From assembly GCA_040377825.1 (NCBI GenBank), contig JBEINZ010000122.1, positions 1 to 9,320 on the forward strand: a DNA stretch of 9,320 bases. The letters are read 5' to 3'. Numbering within the stretch: position 1 is the stretch's first letter; every line of letters starts with the position of its first letter. A model generated the notes under the pieces. The model did no database searches. It saw only the letters and a list, made by a program, of their open reading frames with translations, and was not told where the DNA came from. A program made the position numbers and the translations under genes. Origin of the DNA: JBEINZ01 sp040377825 (GTDB taxonomy: Bacteria; Pseudomonadota; Alphaproteobacteria; Rhizobiales; Ancalomicrobiaceae). Positions 6,376 to 9,320 of this stretch are shown here, piece after piece.

Positions 6376-6393
6376 CGGCGCATTGCAGCGCCG
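6376..6393 (+). other. Small GC hairpin between the sixA-like gene and ycjX
   Basis: CGGCGC (6376-6381) and GCGCCG (6388-6393) form a perfect six-pair stem around ATTGCA. No T-run follows (TTATCGCTCCC), so it is not a standard terminator. It may stabilise a processed end or partly uncouple the two genes, or it may be chance in GC-rich sequence. Confidence 0.3.
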
Positions 6394-6421
6394 TTATCGC
6401 TCCCTACATGTCCGTCGAAGC

Positions 6422-6427
6422 GAGGGA
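6422..6427 (+). promoter_or_regulatory. Ribosome binding site that fixes the ycjX start
   Basis: GAGGGA stands just before the ATG at 6431 and supports it over the in-frame TTG at 6383. The TTG would add 16 arginine-rich residues, and its start codon lies inside the loop of the hairpin at 6376-6393. Confidence 0.6.
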
Positions 6428-6430
6428 CTA

Positions 6431-7921
6431 ATGGGGCTTACGAACATAACGGACGAGGCCCGCATCGCACTCGCAAATGCGGCGGATTTCGCGCTGCGCT
6501 TGGTTACTCCATCTCTGCGGATCGGCGTTACCGGACTTTCGCGCGCGGGGAAGACAGTCTTCGTCACGGCGCTCGTTCATAATCTCGTCCGCGGTGGGCG
6601 TTTGCCCTTGTTCGAAGCCGCTGCCTCGGGTCGCCTTACCGGCGCTCGGCTCGAGCCTCAACCTGACGATAGCGTCCCGAGATTCGAGTTCGAACGGCAT
6701 GTCGAACGCCTGGTCGACGAGCGCATCTGGCCGGAGTCCACGCGTCGAATCTCCGAACTTCGCGTGACGCTCGAGTATGAATCAGCCAGCTATTTGGGGC
6801 GCACCCTCGGCCAAGGCCGGCTCAATCTCGACATCGTGGATTACCCTGGCGAATGGCTGCTCGATCTGCCGCTTCTCGGCAAGGACTACGCCACTTGGTC
6901 ACGCGAGGCCGTCGCTCGCTCGAGGGAAGTAGGCCGGTCCATGATCGCCGCCCCTTGGCACGCGGCGCTGGCGGGGGTCGATCCAGAAGCCTTGGAAAAC
7001 GAAACCTTGGCCCGGCGCCTCGCCGCAGTCTTCACCGACTATCTGGCATCCGCCCGCGCCGACGAACATGCCCTTTCGACCTTGCCGCCCGGCCGGTTCT
7101 TAATGCCTGGAGATCTAGACGGTTCGCCCGCGCTGACATTCGCGCCGCTCGATCTCGCTCCAGGCACCAGTATCCAGCCGCGCTCGCTCGCCGCGATGAT
7201 GGAGCGACGCTATGCGGCCTATAAAGATGTCGTGGTCCGCCCGTTCTTCCGCGACCACTTCACCCGCCTTGACCGTCAGATCGTGCTAGTCGATGCCCTG
7301 CAGGCGTTGAATGCAGGGCCCGCGGCCCTTGCCGATCTTCGTGATGCCCTATCCGAAATCCTGGAGTGCTTCCGCCCAGGCCGCGCCACTTGGCTGGGAT
7401 CGATCCTCAATCGTCGGATTAACCGCATACTGTTCGCCGCGACAAAGGCGGATCATTTGCATCGGACGAGCCATGATCGGCTCGAGGCGATTCTCCGTCG
7501 ACTTGTGCGCCAGGGAATGGACCGCGCCTCCTTCGCCGGCGCCGAGGTGGACGTGGTGGCGATTGCCGCCGTTCGAGCAACACGTGAAGCGCGCGTGACC
7601 CGAGGCGGCGAGAGCCTGCCCGCAATCATCGGCGTGCCGCTCGCCGGAGAGACCCTCGACACGCAGCGCTTCGACGGGAATGAGGAAATCGCCATATTTC
7701 CCGGTGATTTACCCGCGAATCCAGATTCGCTTTTCCAAGCTCTTGAAGCAAAATCACAAGCACTTGAATCGAGTTCTGAGGCGCATGGCGCGAGCGACCT
7801 TCGTTTCATACGCTTCCGCCCTCCCCGTTTGGAACGTTCAGGCGATGAGCTCACCTTGTCACTGCCACACATTCGGCTCGATCGCGCGATCGAATTCTTG
7901 ATCGGAGATCACCTGACATGA
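6431..7921 (+). CDS. ycjX: YcjX family P-loop NTPase (DUF463)
   Basis: 496 residues, full family length. YcjX proteins are GTPase-like P-loop proteins. In E. coli ycjX is paired with ycjF and is induced by heat shock and with the phage-shock response; the molecular task is unsettled. Motifs: P-loop GLSRAGKT (35-42) in the context LRIGVTGLSRAGKTVFVTALVHNL; LNLDIVDYPGEWLLDLPLL (131-149), the Walker B/G3-like segment with the family's DYPGEW; and ILFAATKADHLH (333-344), where TKAD acts as the G4-like base-specificity motif. MGLTNITDEARIAL is the expected N-terminus, and the start has GAGGGA upstream. The protein has no signal peptide or membrane segment, so it is probably cytoplasmic, perhaps attached to the membrane through its partner. 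The stop overlaps the start of the next gene (ATGA), which argues for translational coupling. Confidence 0.94.
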   Translation: MGLTNITDEARIALANAADFALRLVTPSLRIGVTGLSRAGKTVFVTALVHNLVRGGRLPLFEAAASGRLTGARLEPQPDDSVPRFEFERHVERLVDERIWPESTRRISELRVTLEYESASYLGRTLGQGRLNLDIVDYPGEWLLDLPLLGKDYATWSREAVARSREVGRSMIAAPWHAALAGVDPEALENETLARRLAAVFTDYLASARADEHALSTLPPGRFLMPGDLDGSPALTFAPLDLAPGTSIQPRSLAAMMERRYAAYKDVVVRPFFRDHFTRLDRQIVLVDALQALNAGPAALADLRDALSEILECFRPGRATWLGSILNRRINRILFAATKADHLHRTSHDRLEAILRRLVRQGMDRASFAGAEVDVVAIAAVRATREARVTRGGESLPAIIGVPLAGETLDTQRFDGNEEIAIFPGDLPANPDSLFQALEAKSQALESSSEAHGASDLRFIRFRPPRLERSGDELTLSLPHIRLDRAIEFLIGDHLT

Positions 7922-8922
7922 GCGACAAGCGTCGGCGCCCCGCCGCCTTTCGGGTGGACGCCGAGGCGGCCAATCCGTCGGCCGCGCAAATCCTTGTCGA
8001 GGAGCTCGCGGACACCGCCCTCCCCGCGATGATCGAATCGCCACCACGCGCCGGCCGGAGGATCGGCTGGTCCAGGATCTTTTTGGGCGCCATCCTATCG
8101 CTTGTTTCGCTCGCGTTCGGGCTTTGGATCGATCAGCTGGTTCGAGATCTCTTTGCGCGCGCGGACTGGCTCGGCTGGATCGCAATCGGCCTCGTCGTAC
8201 TCGCCGTCCTCGCACTCCTCGTCATGGCTGTCGGCGAATTGGCCGGCCTCGGCCGCCTCGGACGGATCGATCGAATTCGAGCCGGGGTCGAAACCGCCGC
8301 CGTGTCCGACGATGAAGTCCGAGCCCGATCCCTGGCGCGCGATCTTTCCGCGCTTTACGCCTCAAGGCCGCAGACCGCGCGCGGCAGGGCGGCACTCGCC
8401 GAGCATTTGCGCCATGTCGTGGAAGGCCGCGACCTCCTGATCCTTGCCGAGCGCGAACTGCTCGGCCCGCTCGATCTAGCCGCCCGGAGCCTCATCATGG
8501 ACTCGGCCAAGCGGGTGTCGCTGGTCACCGCCATCAGCCCCCGCGCGGTTGTCGACCTCGCCTTTGTGCTCATGGAAAACCTCCGCCTGCTGCGCCGCCT
8601 CGCCGATCTTTACGGCGGTCGACCAGGCACGCTTGGTTTCCTTGGCCTTGCCGGACGCGTGGTGACGCATCTCGGCATTACCGGCGGCATGGCGATCGGC
8701 GATACCCTCGTACAGCAACTTGTCGGCCAAGGCCTCGCCGCTCGCATATCGGCGCGGCTCGGCGAGGGCGTGGTCAATGGCCTCTTGACTGCTCGCATCG
8801 GTCTCGCCGCGCTCGATCTTGTCCGACCCATGCCGTGGCTCGCGCTCAAGAAACCCGCGCTTGGCGATGTCGCTGGAGAACTCGCGAGGCTCGCGTCGAC
8901 TTCATCGCCGCGCGAGACCTGA
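7918..8922 (+). CDS. YcjF-type inner-membrane protein (DUF697, TIGR01620-like)
   Basis: 334 residues. The N-terminal 45 residues are polar and proline-rich. They are followed by two hydrophobic segments, about 53-71 (IFLGAILSLVSLAFGLW) and 85-107 (LGWIAIGLVVLAVLALLVMA), and a long helical region with many Arg and Ala. The last third carries the DUF697 signature: ISPRAVVDLAFVLMENLRLL, LADLYGGRPGTLGFLGL and the glycine-rich VTHLGITGGMAIGDTLVQQL. The family sits in the inner membrane and is the steady partner of YcjX; its function is not established. The start overlaps the ycjX stop by four bases and has GGAGA (7904-7908) nine bases upstream, so the pair is very likely made in matched amounts. 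I leave the symbol empty because sequence identity to E. coli YcjF is probably modest, although the family call is firm. Confidence 0.88.
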   Translation: MSDKRRRPAAFRVDAEAANPSAAQILVEELADTALPAMIESPPRAGRRIGWSRIFLGAILSLVSLAFGLWIDQLVRDLFARADWLGWIAIGLVVLAVLALLVMAVGELAGLGRLGRIDRIRAGVETAAVSDDEVRARSLARDLSALYASRPQTARGRAALAEHLRHVVEGRDLLILAERELLGPLDLAARSLIMDSAKRVSLVTAISPRAVVDLAFVLMENLRLLRRLADLYGGRPGTLGFLGLAGRVVTHLGITGGMAIGDTLVQQLVGQGLAARISARLGEGVVNGLLTARIGLAALDLVRPMPWLALKKPALGDVAGELARLASTSSPRET

Positions 8923-9010
8923 CGCATCAATTATTCCCAGCATGACCTGGAACAAGGTTGCAGATCGCCTCGCAGGTTAGTATCCGGCAAACAAGTCCAT
9001 GGAGGCCCGC

Positions 9011-9320
9011 ATGTTCAAGAAAGTCATGGTACCCGTCGATCCGGGAGAGACGGAGTTTGCCGGCGACGCGGTTGTGGCTGCGGTGGCTCAGGCACGGCCG
9101 GCGGGCGGCGAGGTTCGTTTGGTGGCGGTCACGCCCGTGATTGGCGGATATGTCACGGAATTCCTGCCCGCCGATTTCGACGACCAATTGAAAATGCAGA
9201 TCGATGTCCAGCTTCGTAACCTGCTCAATCGCGCGGGCTGCGATCCCGCCAATGCCTCGATCGATATTCGCGTCGGTGGCGTTTATCACGAGGTGGTGGA
9301 CGCCGCGCGCGATTGGGGCG
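9011..9320 (+). CDS. Universal stress protein (UspA family), N-terminal part; gene runs off the right edge
   Basis: 103 codons are visible. The first strand MFKKVMVPVDPGETEFA with Asp10 is the UspA start motif (V/I-P-V-D, ATP-binding aspartate), followed by a helix (AGDAVVAAVAQARP), the second strand EVRLVAVTPV and, near the cut, a strand-helix unit VGGVYHEVVDAARDWG, which leads up to the usual GxxG-(9-10)-GS nucleotide loop. That loop lies outside the window, so I cannot say whether this is an ATP-binding type. GGAGG (9001-9005) stands five bases before the ATG at 9011. An in-frame ATG at 8999 would add four residues (MEAR) but overlaps the binding site. The gene starts 88 bases after the YcjF-like gene in the same direction. 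The gap shows no clear terminator, so read-through is possible. USPs act in survival under stress. Confidence 0.87.
   Translation, partial: MFKKVMVPVDPGETEFAGDAVVAAVAQARPAGGEVRLVAVTPVIGGYVTEFLPADFDDQLKMQIDVQLRNLLNRAGCDPANASIDIRVGGVYHEVVDAARDWG

Noticed and set aside
7878..7893. A 16-base perfect palindrome TCGATCGCGCGATCGA near the end of ycjX
   Set aside because: It lies inside conserved-looking coding sequence (LDRAIEF) and is built from CG and GATC steps that recur throughout this genome segment. Nothing else suggests a site.
8923..9010. Hairpin TTCC(C)AG-CATGAC-CTGGAA as a terminator after the YcjF-like gene
   Set aside because: Short, bulged stem with no T-run behind it; not sufficient for an intrinsic terminator.

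Overview
The window reads as chromosomal DNA of a motile alphaproteobacterium, most likely in the Hyphomicrobiales (Rhizobiales) or a near relative. This rests on an alphaproteobacterial-type flgE-flgK-flgL run, a candidate CtrA box (TTAACCAT-type) upstream of it, and a MoxR ATPase, a SixA-like phosphatase and a YcjX/YcjF pair of the kind familiar from that class. No taxonomic marker gene is present, so the placement is inference. I see no transposase, integrase, tRNA, rRNA, CRISPR array or phage gene.

Layout. (1) Positions 1-4191, minus strand: a tightly packed flagellar operon read right to left. It holds hook protein flgE, hook-filament junction protein flgK and the N-terminal 182 codons of flgL, which runs off the left edge. 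The gaps are 39 and 13 bases, and every start has a good Shine-Dalgarno sequence. (2) Positions 4192-4449: a divergent intergenic region with an AT-rich core (about 4270-4318). The core carries a TTTA-N7-TTAACCAT box, a second CtrA-like box facing flgE and a 19-bp inverted repeat. (3) Positions 4450-5295, plus strand: an AAA+ MoxR-family ATPase without its usual VWA/CoxE partner gene. (4) Positions 5296-5787: about 490 bases without a convincing protein gene. Inside it a promoter-like element, several hairpins and a strong intrinsic terminator outline a candidate RNA of about 86 nt. (5) Positions 5788-8922, plus strand: a SixA-like histidine phosphatase, a YcjX P-loop protein, and a DUF697/YcjF-type membrane protein whose start overlaps the ycjX stop by four bases. 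(6) Positions 9011-9320: the start of a universal stress protein (UspA family), cut by the right edge.

How the parts fit. The left half builds the hook and the hook-filament junction, and the AT-rich divergent region is the obvious place to control it. The right half looks like envelope or stress maintenance: in enterobacteria ycjX-ycjF is a stress-responsive pair, and here it sits between a phosphohistidine phosphatase and a UspA protein. The most interesting unexplained element is the orphan RNA at about 5463-5549. It has an exposed ACCUCCC (anti-Shine-Dalgarno-like) linker, and an upstream segment can pair with the left arm of the terminator instead of the terminator's own right arm.
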